From Phycisphaerae bacterium (GTDB taxonomy: Bacteria; Planctomycetota; Phycisphaerae; UBA1845), in assembly GCA_029260235.1 (NCBI GenBank), contig JAJDDP010000040.1, positions 1-62,757 of the forward strand: a stretch of 62,757 nucleotides of DNA, written 5' to 3'. The position numbers and the translations under genes were made by a program. Below are positions 28,106 through 38,888 of this stretch, piece after piece. The notes below the pieces were generated by a model. The model saw only the letters and a program-made list of their open reading frames with translations. It made no database searches and was not told the DNA's origin. Positions within the stretch are counted from its first letter, which is position 1; every line of letters starts with the position of its first letter.

Positions 28106-29643
28106 GGGCCTACCCCCGCCGACAAGGCTTGTGAAGTTCTATTTACTAACAGGTGAAAAACTTCGAGGTTGTTCTGCACCCATGGCAGGTGCAGGATGAA
28201 CTCGTAGTGGATCACCACGATCAAGTATCCGATGGTCAACCAAGGCACCAGAGGAATCCCCCTGGCTCGCTTGAACGGCAGCATGAGCACCAGAGCAGCC
28301 AAAGTGACGAAAATGGTCACGAAGAATCCGAGCAAGACGACGGGCCAACCGGCGACGCTTCCAGCTGCGGCCATGATGTGGATATCGCCGAGACCAAACG
28401 CCTCTTTGCCGAACAGAAGCGTTCCACCGATTCGCACCACCCAGCCAATGGCTCCGCCGATCACATATCCCGAGGCAGCGGTGGCTAGACCATACACAGG
28501 TTGCCACCCAGGCCTCGCCTGCCAATGAAGAACAGACGTCAATTGCGCTGAGTATTCCCCTCCGGGCCACATCAGCCAAATTCCGACAAATCCAAGAATG
28601 ATGGCTGGTATCAACAAGCCCAGCTCACCTAGGGCCATCCTGCGGGCGCCGTACCGCTCTGCCTCGATGGCTTCGATGATCTCGTGATCCGATTCCCGAC
28701 ACACCACTGCCTCGGATAGCACCAACCCGACGATCAGCAGCAGCGGCACAATGCTGCGCCAGGGCATCGCTATCAGGGGAGGCAGGTCGGCGCTGGCCAT
28801 CAGCATCGAGACCAACGCCAAGGCCAACACCCCGCCGATCAAGACCGCTGCGATCAGCCCGAGACGCCTCTGCATTCGGGAGGACGCGTCCGGAACTGCC
28901 GCGCCAGCCAACTCGCTTGAATCGTCTTGGGCGATCGGCTGCCACACTGAGCGCCACTCATCGGTGGGCATCCCTGCAGGATGCAGTGGGCCAAGTTCGA
29001 GAGTGTCTTCTGGCTGCGTCAGGTAATCGGGCGGACGGCGGCGTAACCACAGCCAAAGCGCCGCCAGGCCAATCATCGCGCCCAGTGCAGCCATGGCGGT
29101 GCCGTCGGCGGGCCGGGGCCAATCGCTGCGGTATCGCGGCGTCCAAATCATGTTCAATGCGAATCCAAACCAGGTCGCCACTGCTGTGAAGCGAATGTCT
29201 AGCCAGTACTCCTTCAGGTCGATGGCTGCCATAGGCAAGAGACAGGTGAAGAGCACCACATGGGCGAGATAGATCGGCCAGTCATCGGCGATGGCCCAGT
29301 TGATGTCGGCTTCGATGACCAGGCCAAGCCTAGTCCGGGCGATGAAGAAGGCATCGAACACGACCATGACCACCAGGGCGGTGAGCAACTCAATTATCGG
29401 ATAACGGGCTGAGATGGCTTCGTGGCAGTGCCGGCATCGGCCACGCAACATGATGTAGCTCAGAACAGGCAGATTGTCGTACCAGGAGATGCGATTCTGG
29501 CAGTGCGGGCATGCAGACCACACCGGCTGACTGAGCGAGAGGTTCCGCGGAATGCGGTAAATCACGACATTCAAGAAGCTTCCCAGGCACAAGCCCAGGG
29601 CGGTCCAGAAAAACAACCACCAACTGGTGATCAAGGTGATCAA
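28102..29643 (-). CDS. Type IV prepilin peptidase with a long internal insertion
   Basis: A 513-residue membrane protein that should cleave and methylate prepilins. The N-terminal zinc module has C45-x2-C48 and C70-x2-C73, as in PilD. The two catalytic aspartates are Asp142 (AAIDLKEYWLD) and Asp420 (FGLGDIH). These flank an insertion (about 155-390) containing several extra hydrophobic segments and a long soluble loop, making it about twice the usual length. The insertion is common in some planctomycetes, I think, but I cannot verify this. It probably processes the pseudopilin at 33096-33935. Confidence 0.85.
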   Translation of the reverse strand: MITLITSWWLFFWTALGLCLGSFLNVVIYRIPRNLSLSQPVWSACPHCQNRISWYDNLPVLSYIMLRGRCRHCHEAISARYPIIELLTALVVMVVFDAFFIARTRLGLVIEADINWAIADDWPIYLAHVVLFTCLLPMAAIDLKEYWLDIRFTAVATWFGFALNMIWTPRYRSDWPRPADGTAMAALGAMIGLAALWLWLRRRPPDYLTQPEDTLELGPLHPAGMPTDEWRSVWQPIAQDDSSELAGAAVPDASSRMQRRLGLIAAVLIGGVLALALVSMLMASADLPPLIAMPWRSIVPLLLIVGLVLSEAVVCRESDHEIIEAIEAERYGARRMALGELGLLIPAIILGFVGIWLMWPGGEYSAQLTSVLHWQARPGWQPVYGLATAASGYVIGGAIGWVVRIGGTLLFGKEAFGLGDIHIMAAAGSVAGWPVVLLGFFVTIFVTLAALVLMLPFKRARGIPLVPWLTIGYLIVVIHYEFILHLPWVQNNLEVFHLLVNRTSQALSAGVGP

Positions 29644-29736
29644 TGCGGGCTCATCCTCGAACTACCACGCCGTGACCCATCATTGGTAGGCCCGTTCGCG
29701 GTCACAAGCCTACATTGCTGAGCCGAAAGGATAGTT

Positions 29737-29979
29737 TCAACTTGGGGAACTGTGCGAACCGTCACACCAAGGCAATTGTCCACTGCGGCTGCATTGGCAG
29801 ATCGCTTTCTTACATGGCTCGGTGATTTCAACTACCTTCGGCACGATGCCGACGTCTTCCCTCGAATGGGCGCCGTCGCAGTATGGCAAGCGCTCGCTGA
29901 GTCCGCACATGCAGTAGGCCTTCTTGCCGGGAGTCTCGTCAATCACAATAGGGGCATTGACACGTTTGGGTTCAGCCAT
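29737..29979 (-). CDS. Double CDGSH iron-sulfur domain protein
   Basis: Only 80 residues, containing two CDGSH motifs: C23-M-C25, C34-D-G-A-H38 and C61-Q-C63, C72-D-G-S-H76. Each binds one 2Fe-2S cluster through three Cys and one His, so the protein probably carries two clusters. CDGSH proteins (mitoNEET family) handle iron-sulfur clusters or electrons. It lacks a membrane anchor. It stands alone, 93 bases from the prepilin peptidase start and divergent from the response regulator by about 285 bases. Confidence 0.85.
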   Translation of the reverse strand: MAEPKRVNAPIVIDETPGKKAYCMCGLSERLPYCDGAHSREDVGIVPKVVEITEPCKKAICQCSRSGQLPWCDGSHSSPS

Positions 29980-30193
29980 GACAACCTCGATCCGTCTTCA
30001 AAGTCCTCGCCAGCCCTCCGCCTGCGGGTTGATAGTAGATCAACACCTCTTAGGCGGCAAGTATTCCGCCGAACCTGGGGGAGCGTGGATGCGATGGCCG
30101 ACGACCGCCCGACCAGCTCATCGGCCCTAGCAATGGGTTGGTTTGGCGCACGAGTTCTGCCATACTCGGGCGACCCAGAGTCTGGACGCCTGC

Positions 30194-30223
30194 TGTACAC
30201 AAGCGGTTGAACCTACCTATAAT
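30194..30223 (+). promoter_or_regulatory. Promoter of the response regulator gene with an inverted repeat
   Basis: TGTACA (30194-30199), 18 bases, then TATAAT (30218-30223). The inverted repeat ACCTA-CCTATAA-TAGGT (about 30211-30227) lies over the -10 box and could be an operator, possibly for autoregulation by the downstream response regulator. This is inference. Confidence 0.4.
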
Positions 30224-30264
30224 AGGTGAGTAGCCTCAAGACAGAAGCCCCGTCGCTGTAGGGC

Positions 30265-31023
30265 ATGTTTGAACCATTTTCCGGAACGAAGGTGATGTCG
30301 CACACTGACACCACTCCGATCATAACCAAGCCATCTCAGGTTCTCCTGGTGGAGGATGATGCCGAGATCATCGCTACGGTCCAGGCAGGGCTGGATGCGG
30401 ATCGATTCTCGGTAACCTCGGCCAACACGCTGGCCCTTGGTCGGCGGTTGTTGCTCTCTGAACACTATCATGTGTTGCTGCTCGACTTGAACTTGCCGGA
30501 CGGGAATGGGCTGTCGCTGGCCGACGAACTGCGTTCTGCAGGGAGCCAGATCCCCATCATCATGCTGACCGCCCTGTCCACCGTGCAACAGCGGGTTGAA
30601 GGATTTTCGCACGGGGCTGACGACTACCTTTGCAAGCCTTTCTCGGTTGATGAGTTGACTGCCCGATTGGGTGCCGTGTTGCGCCGCGTTCAGCCCAGCT
30701 CACGACACTGTCTGCAGTACTCCGACATCGTTCTTGATCTGGTTGCCCGCGAGCTGCGGCGAGACAGTTTGCGGGCCAGGCTTTCTGCTCGGGAAGTCGA
30801 ACTCTTGGCCTACCTGATCCGCAACCAGGAACAGACCCTCGGGCGATCCAAGATCTTGGAGGATGTGTGGGGCCAGGACGCTGAAGAAGAGAGCAACGTG
30901 GTCAACGTCTACATCAATTACCTGCGCAACAAGATGGAAAAAGATGCCCGGCGCCGACTGATCCACACGGTTCGGGGAGTTGGGTATGTCCTGGCTATCG
31001 ACTCGCCTGAAGAATCCGCTTGA
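30265..31023 (+). CDS. OmpR-family response regulator
   Basis: A 252-residue DNA-binding regulator (an ATG at 30295 is the alternative start). The receiver domain (about 24-140) has the acidic pair at VLLVEDD, the phosphate-accepting Asp74 (LLLDLNLPDG), and a KPF motif with the conserved lysine. A winged helix of OmpR type follows (about 155-250), with LSAREVELLAYL, VWGQDAEEESNVVNVYINYLR and the hairpin wing HTVRGVGYVL. Its stop is 14 bases from the convergent histidine kinase gene, which is likely its partner. Confidence 0.92.
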   Translation: MFEPFSGTKVMSHTDTTPIITKPSQVLLVEDDAEIIATVQAGLDADRFSVTSANTLALGRRLLLSEHYHVLLLDLNLPDGNGLSLADELRSAGSQIPIIMLTALSTVQQRVEGFSHGADDYLCKPFSVDELTARLGAVLRRVQPSSRHCLQYSDIVLDLVARELRRDSLRARLSAREVELLAYLIRNQEQTLGRSKILEDVWGQDAEEESNVVNVYINYLRNKMEKDARRRLIHTVRGVGYVLAIDSPEESA

Positions 31024-31037
31024 CTCTCGTTTCTTGA

Positions 31038-32972
31038 TCAGCTGGATCTGCCCGAATTCGCTGCCGCCTCGGAGCTGGCCCGATCCAAGACAATCGCTGG
31101 CGGTTCTGGCGACGCGTCGCAGAGGGGCAATTCAACCCGAAAGGTCGAGCCCCCCCCCTGCCTGGAGCGAACTCGAATGGTCCCTGACGCATTGCTTACC
31201 GCTGAGTGGACGACGGCCAAGCCCATGCCTCGGCTGCGTCCCGAACTGCTCTGCTTGGCCGAATAGAACGGCTCGAAGATATGCTGAAGCTCTTTGACTG
31301 CCATGCCTCGTCCCGTGTCCGCCACCGACAATATTGCTAGCCTTGACGCATGCCCACTTCGTCGAGTTGTACTGCTCTCTTCCGCGGCGACGAGGATGCG
31401 CATTTCGCCTCCGTCCGGCATCGATTCTCGGGCGTTACACACCAGATTGAGAACAACCTGGGTCAACTGGTCCGGATCAACTCGGACAAAAACCGCTGGA
31501 TCGAAATCGGTGCGGACTTCGACCTCGGCTAAGAAGGTTTCGTCAAGCGACTCAAGAATCAATTCAACGGTTTCTTTCAGGCAGATCACCTCAGGCCTGC
31601 CCTTATCGCCGCTGGCGAACTCGAGCAGCTTCCTTGAGAGCGCAGCTGCCTGCTTGCACGCCTGAAAAACTCTCTGGGCGCGGTCATGGGTTGGCTTATC
31701 GGTTGTCTGTTCAATCAGCGGCGTGAGCGTCCCGATGGCAATTGTCAGAAGGTTGTTAAAATCGTGGGCTACACCTCGGGCGAAGGTCACGGTAGCTTCC
31801 ATGGCCTCATTTCGCCTAATCTGCTGGTCCAGCGTGCGCCGCTCGGTTACATCTCGAAGTACGATAGCCACATATCGCTGATTTCCAAACTCAACTGGAT
31901 AGGCAACTAGGTCGACGATGGCAGAGGAGTCGCCATCGGTTTGGCGAAGTAGCTCGATGTCTGGGATTCGCTTTTGAATTCCGGTTGAATGAACCTCGTG
32001 GATGAGGTTCAGCCAATCGACTGCGCCCGCCCGCCACTCGGGCCGATGCTTGAGTAGGGGTTGGCCTATCGCGCCGTCGGCACCGGGGCCCAACAGGTTT
32101 GTGTCTCCTGGGTGACAATCGATGATCATCCCGCTGCGATCACAAACTACGGCGGCGTCGCGCAAATTCTCGAACAGTGAACGATACTTAGCCTCTGAAA
32201 CTCTCAGCTCTGCCTGGGTCTTGGCCAGGGAGGAAGCCATGCTGTTCATGGTGTGTCCGAGCTGCCCGAGCTCGTCCTCCGATTTGACGATGACCCGAGC
32301 GGCCAAGTTGCCCTGCCCGATCTCCCGGGCGGCCAACTCTAGTTCCCGTACCGGCAAAATAACCCACCTACGGACCATAGCAGTACCCGCGGTCACCAGC
32401 CCAAGACCGAACACGCCGATGGCTACCGATACGAGCAGGATCTGTGTATCGGCAGTCAACACCTCATCCAGGCTGTGCCGCCGCTCCTCATCGAGTACAC
32501 CCTGGGCATCTGCGAGGCGGCGATCCAAAGCAGGTAGCAATTGACGCCTCGTACGTTCGAGGAGGTCGCGGGCCTTTTCAATTTGGCGATCATCGACAAG
32601 GGTTGCACATCGCTTGAAGTTGGCTTCGACGGTTCCGGTCAACTCTAACAGGCCTCGTGTGTCGATGCTCTGGTGCCTAGCTAGGCCGAACTGTGAAGTT
32701 TGTTGCAAGCGCGCGAAGAAGCCGTCGCGTTCAGCCAGATAAGGCTCGTCCAAATTCCGGCTTCCATCTACAACCTCGCGCAGCAAGAGATACTGCTCGC
32801 GGGCCTGTAGTCGAAGATCTTTGAGCGAAACCGCGTCACCTTGGGACCGTTCAAAACTAGAGGCAGCCCCTTCGACGTGAAGGCGGATACCGTAGACAGT
32901 GCCGAATGTTGCCGCGAGGGCAAAGACGGCGAATGCTGCCAATAGAATGGTGAGGCGGGTCTGGAGGTTCAT
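31038..32972 (-). CDS. Membrane sensor histidine kinase with HAMP and PAS domains
   Basis: A 644-residue kinase. A membrane helix at residues 5-25, a helical extracytoplasmic region (about 40-180), a second helix (about 185-210) and a HAMP linker (about 215-265, LELAAREIGQGNLAARV) lead to a PAS domain (about 270-390). His403 (in GVAHDFNN) is the phosphorylated residue of a HisKA_2-like dimerisation helix. The ATP-binding domain carries NLVCNARESMPDGGE, VADTGRGMA and GRSRGMGLAVVHSAV. It is convergent with, and probably partner of, the response regulator at 30265-31023. The ligand is unknown. Confidence 0.92.
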   Translation of the reverse strand: MNLQTRLTILLAAFAVFALAATFGTVYGIRLHVEGAASSFERSQGDAVSLKDLRLQAREQYLLLREVVDGSRNLDEPYLAERDGFFARLQQTSQFGLARHQSIDTRGLLELTGTVEANFKRCATLVDDRQIEKARDLLERTRRQLLPALDRRLADAQGVLDEERRHSLDEVLTADTQILLVSVAIGVFGLGLVTAGTAMVRRWVILPVRELELAAREIGQGNLAARVIVKSEDELGQLGHTMNSMASSLAKTQAELRVSEAKYRSLFENLRDAAVVCDRSGMIIDCHPGDTNLLGPGADGAIGQPLLKHRPEWRAGAVDWLNLIHEVHSTGIQKRIPDIELLRQTDGDSSAIVDLVAYPVEFGNQRYVAIVLRDVTERRTLDQQIRRNEAMEATVTFARGVAHDFNNLLTIAIGTLTPLIEQTTDKPTHDRAQRVFQACKQAAALSRKLLEFASGDKGRPEVICLKETVELILESLDETFLAEVEVRTDFDPAVFVRVDPDQLTQVVLNLVCNARESMPDGGEMRILVAAEESSTTRRSGHASRLAILSVADTGRGMAVKELQHIFEPFYSAKQSSSGRSRGMGLAVVHSAVSNASGTIRVRSRQGGGSTFRVELPLCDASPEPPAIVLDRASSEAAANSGRSS

Positions 32973-33095
32973 GAGAGGCTATGCCAAAAAGGTTTCCCAG
33001 CCCGTCGATCAAAATCGGCTGCTTGGACGGGCGTACAACACGGCTATCCGCCAGCAATCATAGCTGGCAGAATCGGCCGAGCACAGCGATCTTGA

Positions 33096-33935
33096 TCAAT
33101 TATCGATGCCGCCCTGGAAAGTCCAATCCCAAGACTCATGCCCTGGGTCGCGGCTTGAGAGAACATGGCCGCCCACAAATGCGACGTTTGTTTGTCCCCC
33201 GTGGCGTGAGGAGGGCATCCAGTATTGGCCGCTGGAGTATGGGCCGATCGATCCTCGAACCGCCGGTGCCGAATAGAACGGCTGAATCTTCCTCTCAGCA
33301 GCTTTGCCACCGTCCACGTCAAAAACCAAAGGCACATAAGGGTGGCTGAGAATGTTCTGAGGGACGTAGGTCTTTGAAGAACTCGCCAATATGAGGGAGT
33401 CTGGCTGCCCGATTTCAGCCCGTTGAAGCCGCATGTTGGCAGCCAGCGTGACATCCTCAGCCGGACCCAATGATCGGTTCGAGCAGGGGAAACCGCTCTT
33501 CTTGGTCAACACAGCCGGGCCAGCAGGGCACAACATCGGCTCGCTGGCTGCGATCAGCTCGCTGGCCAAGGTGCCAGGTTCGTCCCAGAATTCGTCGATC
33601 TTGTAGAGGCTCTCTTGGAAGTCATTGATGAAGAAGCTCCGCCGGCCTCGGATGTCGCTATCGCCGCGACCTTCGACGCTCTCGCCTTCGGCGAAGAGAT
33701 AGAACTTCAAGGCTACGGTTCGCATGTTGGATGAGCACTTGAGCATCTTCATGCGGCTGCGTACTGAGGACAAAGCCGGCAACAAGATGGACAACAATAG
33801 TGCAATGATGGATACGACCACCAAAGTCTCGATGAGCGTGAAGCCGACCGCCTTTCTCGCGGGGTGCCCGTCCCAGCCCACCAAGCGCGCAAAACCGCGA
33901 GTCGAACGACAACGCCGTCCGGCAGGTGATCTCAA
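33096..33935 (-). CDS. Type II secretion/pseudopilin-like protein with H-X9-DG-type tail
   Basis: A 279-residue protein (TTG start, unsure). A basic leader ends at GFTLIETLVVVSIIALLLSI, the type III prepilin cleavage and N-terminal methylation motif, here cut before the phenylalanine. The rest has an alpha-beta pseudopilin shape with the C-terminal VAFVGGHVLSSRDPGHE, similar to the H-X9-DG signature found in planctomycete pseudopilin families. It is expected to be processed by the prepilin peptidase at 28102-29643 and assembled in the envelope. Confidence 0.8.
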   Translation of the reverse strand: MRSPAGRRCRSTRGFARLVGWDGHPARKAVGFTLIETLVVVSIIALLLSILLPALSSVRSRMKMLKCSSNMRTVALKFYLFAEGESVEGRGDSDIRGRRSFFINDFQESLYKIDEFWDEPGTLASELIAASEPMLCPAGPAVLTKKSGFPCSNRSLGPAEDVTLAANMRLQRAEIGQPDSLILASSSKTYVPQNILSHPYVPLVFDVDGGKAAERKIQPFYSAPAVRGSIGPYSSGQYWMPSSRHGGQTNVAFVGGHVLSSRDPGHESWDWTFQGGIDN

Positions 33936-34006
33936 ACGCGAGGCGCGGTGGTCTACGTGACTAGTAATTATTGAAGCCCCCTCAAGAATCTCGAATTCAA
34001 CTCTTG

Positions 34007-35521
34007 CTAGTTTGGCCCGGTAATCGCCTCTTGGAATCGCCGGATATCGACCAAGTCGACATCCGCGTCTCCATCCAGATCAGCCAATCCACAGACTGAC
34101 GCGCCATAAGGTGCATCTGTACCGGAGAAGCAATTCGAAAACTCGGCAAAATCCTGCAAATCCAGGTCGCTGTCTTCGTTCTGGTCGCCGTAGTCGCTGA
34201 CCAGCAAGACATCAAGATTGTCGATCTGCCCGTTGTGGTTGATGTCGAAGACATGGAACTCCACAGCGAAGTTCTGGAGCACGACGATTTGGTCGGTTGT
34301 CCCGTCGGCAGAATCGTTGTCGGTGATGTACTGCTGGATGAGTGTCCGGTCGGTTTGATCTGCCAACCCGTCCCCATCGACATCGCCACGGAGCAGGTCG
34401 GGATAGACGTCAGTCCAGACAAAGTACGCCGAAGATGGATCGAAGTCGGTATAGCTGGTGCCCAGGATCGCGGCTACCGCCCAATTGGTTGGATCCAAAT
34501 AGTTGGTTGGATCCTTGGCGGCCCAGTCCAAGAGTATTTCTTCCGGTGCGGGCGTTGGTGCTCCGTACACGCTTGCGCTGAACTGAAGATCGTCGAGTGC
34601 TTCTAGCACGGAGGACTGATCCGTGGCGTCGCGGTTGAGCGGTTCAGGTGCTTCACCCCGCGAGAGGGCGTCGGCTTCGTTGGACAGCGGGTAGACCAAA
34701 GTGACGTGCGTAACATCCAGAGTCTGGTCATGCCAAAACTCAAGGGTGCAAAACGGGATGTAGCCTCCCTCAATGAATCCGCCTGTTGTGACCGTGAATG
34801 CTTCGAAGCCGTGGGCCCGATGAAACCAATCGCCCTGAATTTGCCAGGTCTCGCCGGCTTCAAAGATGTTGTCTGAATCACCGACTATTCTGTTGATATC
34901 CGCGTTCAAAAATTGGTTGCCAACCAGGGCCAGGTGGAATTCTTCGCCACTGCGATCGACAAACTGGGCGGTTTCGATGATGCCGTCAAAATCGGTGCTG
35001 CTTCTTGCGTAGCGATCAACGAAGCGCGGCGCCGATGGGGCTGCACCGAACCGAGCCAAGTTGCCGAGGTAGTGGTACTCAGGAAATTCCAATTCGCCTC
35101 CCGTGCAGGTGTCCAAGTCCATGTCAATTTCGACATATCCGTAGATAGGATTGGGTCCATAATCGAACGGTGCGAAGAACTGCGCCGCCGGGAAAGTATC
35201 TCCCGGAGGATTCACCAAGCCGTTGATAACCAATTCGAGCTTCATGAATTGGCCGTTCGTGGAAATTGATCCTGCGAACAAGTCAACCGCGGGGTCTGTC
35301 GGGTCCCACAAGCTCACATTCATTTGGAGTAAGTCGGGCAGGGCGTGGGCTGCGGGATCGACGGGATCATCTGCGTTCGGGTCCATCCGCCGGACCACCG
35401 TGTCATCACACTTATCGCTGTAGGAGATGGTTGTGACTGCTCCCCATGTTGCCGAGCAAATCCAGACGGACAGCAAGGCCGCACTTCCGCCGTTGCGGAG
35501 TAGGTTAGTTCTTGCACTCAT
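34007..35521 (-). CDS. Exported protein with dockerin-type repeats
   Basis: A 504-residue protein with a signal peptide (residues 1-28, ending near ATWG) and a large beta-rich region of unknown fold. The C-terminal 120 residues have calcium loops of dockerin type: DVDGDGLADQTD, DINHNGQIDNLD, NEDSDLDLQD and DLDGDADVDLVD, with a FxxCF element between them. Such tails are common in planctomycetes and bind calcium. The ligand or enzyme activity of the main domain is unknown. It lies 70 bases downstream of the pseudopilin-like gene on the same strand. Confidence 0.8.
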   Translation of the reverse strand: MSARTNLLRNGGSAALLSVWICSATWGAVTTISYSDKCDDTVVRRMDPNADDPVDPAAHALPDLLQMNVSLWDPTDPAVDLFAGSISTNGQFMKLELVINGLVNPPGDTFPAAQFFAPFDYGPNPIYGYVEIDMDLDTCTGGELEFPEYHYLGNLARFGAAPSAPRFVDRYARSSTDFDGIIETAQFVDRSGEEFHLALVGNQFLNADINRIVGDSDNIFEAGETWQIQGDWFHRAHGFEAFTVTTGGFIEGGYIPFCTLEFWHDQTLDVTHVTLVYPLSNEADALSRGEAPEPLNRDATDQSSVLEALDDLQFSASVYGAPTPAPEEILLDWAAKDPTNYLDPTNWAVAAILGTSYTDFDPSSAYFVWTDVYPDLLRGDVDGDGLADQTDRTLIQQYITDNDSADGTTDQIVVLQNFAVEFHVFDINHNGQIDNLDVLLVSDYGDQNEDSDLDLQDFAEFSNCFSGTDAPYGASVCGLADLDGDADVDLVDIRRFQEAITGPN

Positions 35522-36183
35522 GGTAACACCATCCCGGGTGAAACGCCGACCTTGGTGCCCGCTTTGCCCTAAAGGGCCAGCGCACCTTGCGAACGGAGGA
35601 GGCCCGAATTGCTCTAGGCTATTATACCAGCTCCGGTGCCAACAATATAGTCCGATAACCAGCTATCTTAACGTTTCAGGCCCCGCTGCTCTTGACCTGT
35701 GAATTCCCGTGAATCGCCCCAGGCGTGCGAAGCGGGAGTGGTTAGGCAGGCCTGGGGTTGTGATTTGGGAGCAAAAACGGCAATCAAACGGTTTTGACCG
35801 GTTCGCAATCGCCAACTTAGGAGATGGCGTCCAGTGTCCTTAGATAGCGGTAGTCAAATATGCCCGTGTCGTGACCGTCTGACCAGATGATTTTGATCGC
35901 ATAATTGCCCATCAGCTCAGCTCCCGACATTTGCGGCTCTTGGTCGGGCACGTTGGCTAGGATGTGGAGCGGGTTGTCGGCCTGCTGCTGTCGGTCAGTG
36001 CGGCATGAGGCACACGGACAGTTCCGGCGGAGTGTTGCTGCCGTGTAAGTACTCAGCTGCCCATCGGGCCAGGAGAGGATCAACTCTTGCTGCTCGCGTT
36101 TGAGCTTGATGTCGGCGGGCACCACCGGCGCCTGAGTTTGCCAGTGCCTTCCTATGGCACTCGACTCTGATGGCGGTTGTTGC

Positions 36184-37524
<1,341 letters not shown>

Positions 37525-37607
37525 TTTCCAAAGGCCTCGCCCGATCTGCCGGCTGGGCTACATGCCCAGGTGCAAATAGAGAAGTAGCAAGGAATCATCG
37601 CCCCTTA

Positions 37608-38777
37608 CTAACGACGTGCCCCAGCCCTGATTCCATTCACCTTCATTGGAGGAGGCGCTTGGTCTGGAAGCTGCCCAAGCGGCTGGGCTAGGTCGCTAAG
37701 CGTATCTGACATCAGGGCTGAGTCGGTCAGGCCAGCCAAGTGCTGATCAAAGAACGCAACGATTCGTTGGCTGTACTGCTCCGGCTGAACGATAGCGGAT
37801 TGATTGTGCTTGGCCCCAGGAACGATCCAGAGGTATTTTGGATCAGTGGCGAGTCCGTAGAGCATCTGCGATTGCGACACCTGAATGAAACCGTCTTTTT
37901 CACCATGAATGAAGAACATGGGGACGTTCTTCAACCGGCGGATCGCCTTGCGTACAGAGGGAAACCGACATCCAAAGGTGCGGTGTACATCCCGCAAGAG
38001 CAACCAACGCAGAAATCGCCAGAAAGCAGGAGGATGGTTTTGGGCAACCACCCGGATCTTGGCGAAAATGGTCGCCCAGCGTTTCATGTGGCTCTCGAGG
38101 GTCGTATCTGTGGAGAAGGCGCCGTCGGTCAAAATAGCTTTTACCCCGGGAACATCGACAGCGGCCATTATGGCAGCACAGCCTCCCCGTGAAATGCCGA
38201 ACAATCCGAGTTCGACGGGTAGGCCTTTGCGTTCCAAGTAATCCTTGGCAAAGGCAATAGCCCCCTCCATGTCAGCCTGTTCCCGATCCGATGCCCACTG
38301 TCTCGGTTTGTATCCTTCTTCGTTGGTCGATTGCCCGTGACCCCTGAAATCGAACGTCAGAACATCGTAACCAGCATCCAGAAGCGGTTTGCAATAACGC
38401 GCGCAACTATAGCCGTCGCTGGCGTACTCGTGGGCGAAAATGATGAATCCCCTGGGGGACTGTTGTGGATTCCCACTAACAATCATGCCCGACAAGCCAT
38501 GTCCATCGAAGGAACGGAAATCGACGGGGACTCCCTCAACGCGTTCAAAATCGCGCGGGCTCATCGAAAACGGCAGGGGCATGTCATCCAGAATGTTCCG
38601 AATGATCTTGACGTACTTGCGCAGAATCATCGCCGGCACGATGTACAACACGCACAGGGTGCCCACCATGGCGAACAAGGCCCAGTTGCGCAGGAAGAAT
38701 TCCACGAACCCCAGGGCCAGCAAATTCTGAGTCGTCCAATCCAAGGCGTGTCTTCCTACCGCCAAACCAAAATACAA
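37608..38777 (-). CDS. Membrane-anchored alpha/beta hydrolase
   Basis: A 389-residue protein with one or two N-terminal membrane helices (about 15-50) and a hydrolase domain (about 75-360). The nucleophile elbow is GISRGG (Ser in G-x-S-x-G), DGAFS and SQMLYG follow, and the C-terminal GAKHNQS supplies the catalytic histidine. The first strand reads FIIFAHEYASDGYS. These resemble the peptidase S9/dienelactone-like hydrolases. The substrate is not clear. It lies 83 bases upstream of the HtrA gene on the same strand. Confidence 0.8.
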   Translation of the reverse strand: MYFGLAVGRHALDWTTQNLLALGFVEFFLRNWALFAMVGTLCVLYIVPAMILRKYVKIIRNILDDMPLPFSMSPRDFERVEGVPVDFRSFDGHGLSGMIVSGNPQQSPRGFIIFAHEYASDGYSCARYCKPLLDAGYDVLTFDFRGHGQSTNEEGYKPRQWASDREQADMEGAIAFAKDYLERKGLPVELGLFGISRGGCAAIMAAVDVPGVKAILTDGAFSTDTTLESHMKRWATIFAKIRVVAQNHPPAFWRFLRWLLLRDVHRTFGCRFPSVRKAIRRLKNVPMFFIHGEKDGFIQVSQSQMLYGLATDPKYLWIVPGAKHNQSAIVQPEQYSQRIVAFFDQHLAGLTDSALMSDTLSDLAQPLGQLPDQAPPPMKVNGIRAGARR

Positions 38778-38888
38778 GATGCCCGCAACAACATGACCGC
38801 TTCCTTGATTAATCTCCGTGGGCTATTCTAGTCTTCTATCCCCCCGCGGCAACGGAGTGGACAGAATCGCCTGACCCCCGACGTCAGT

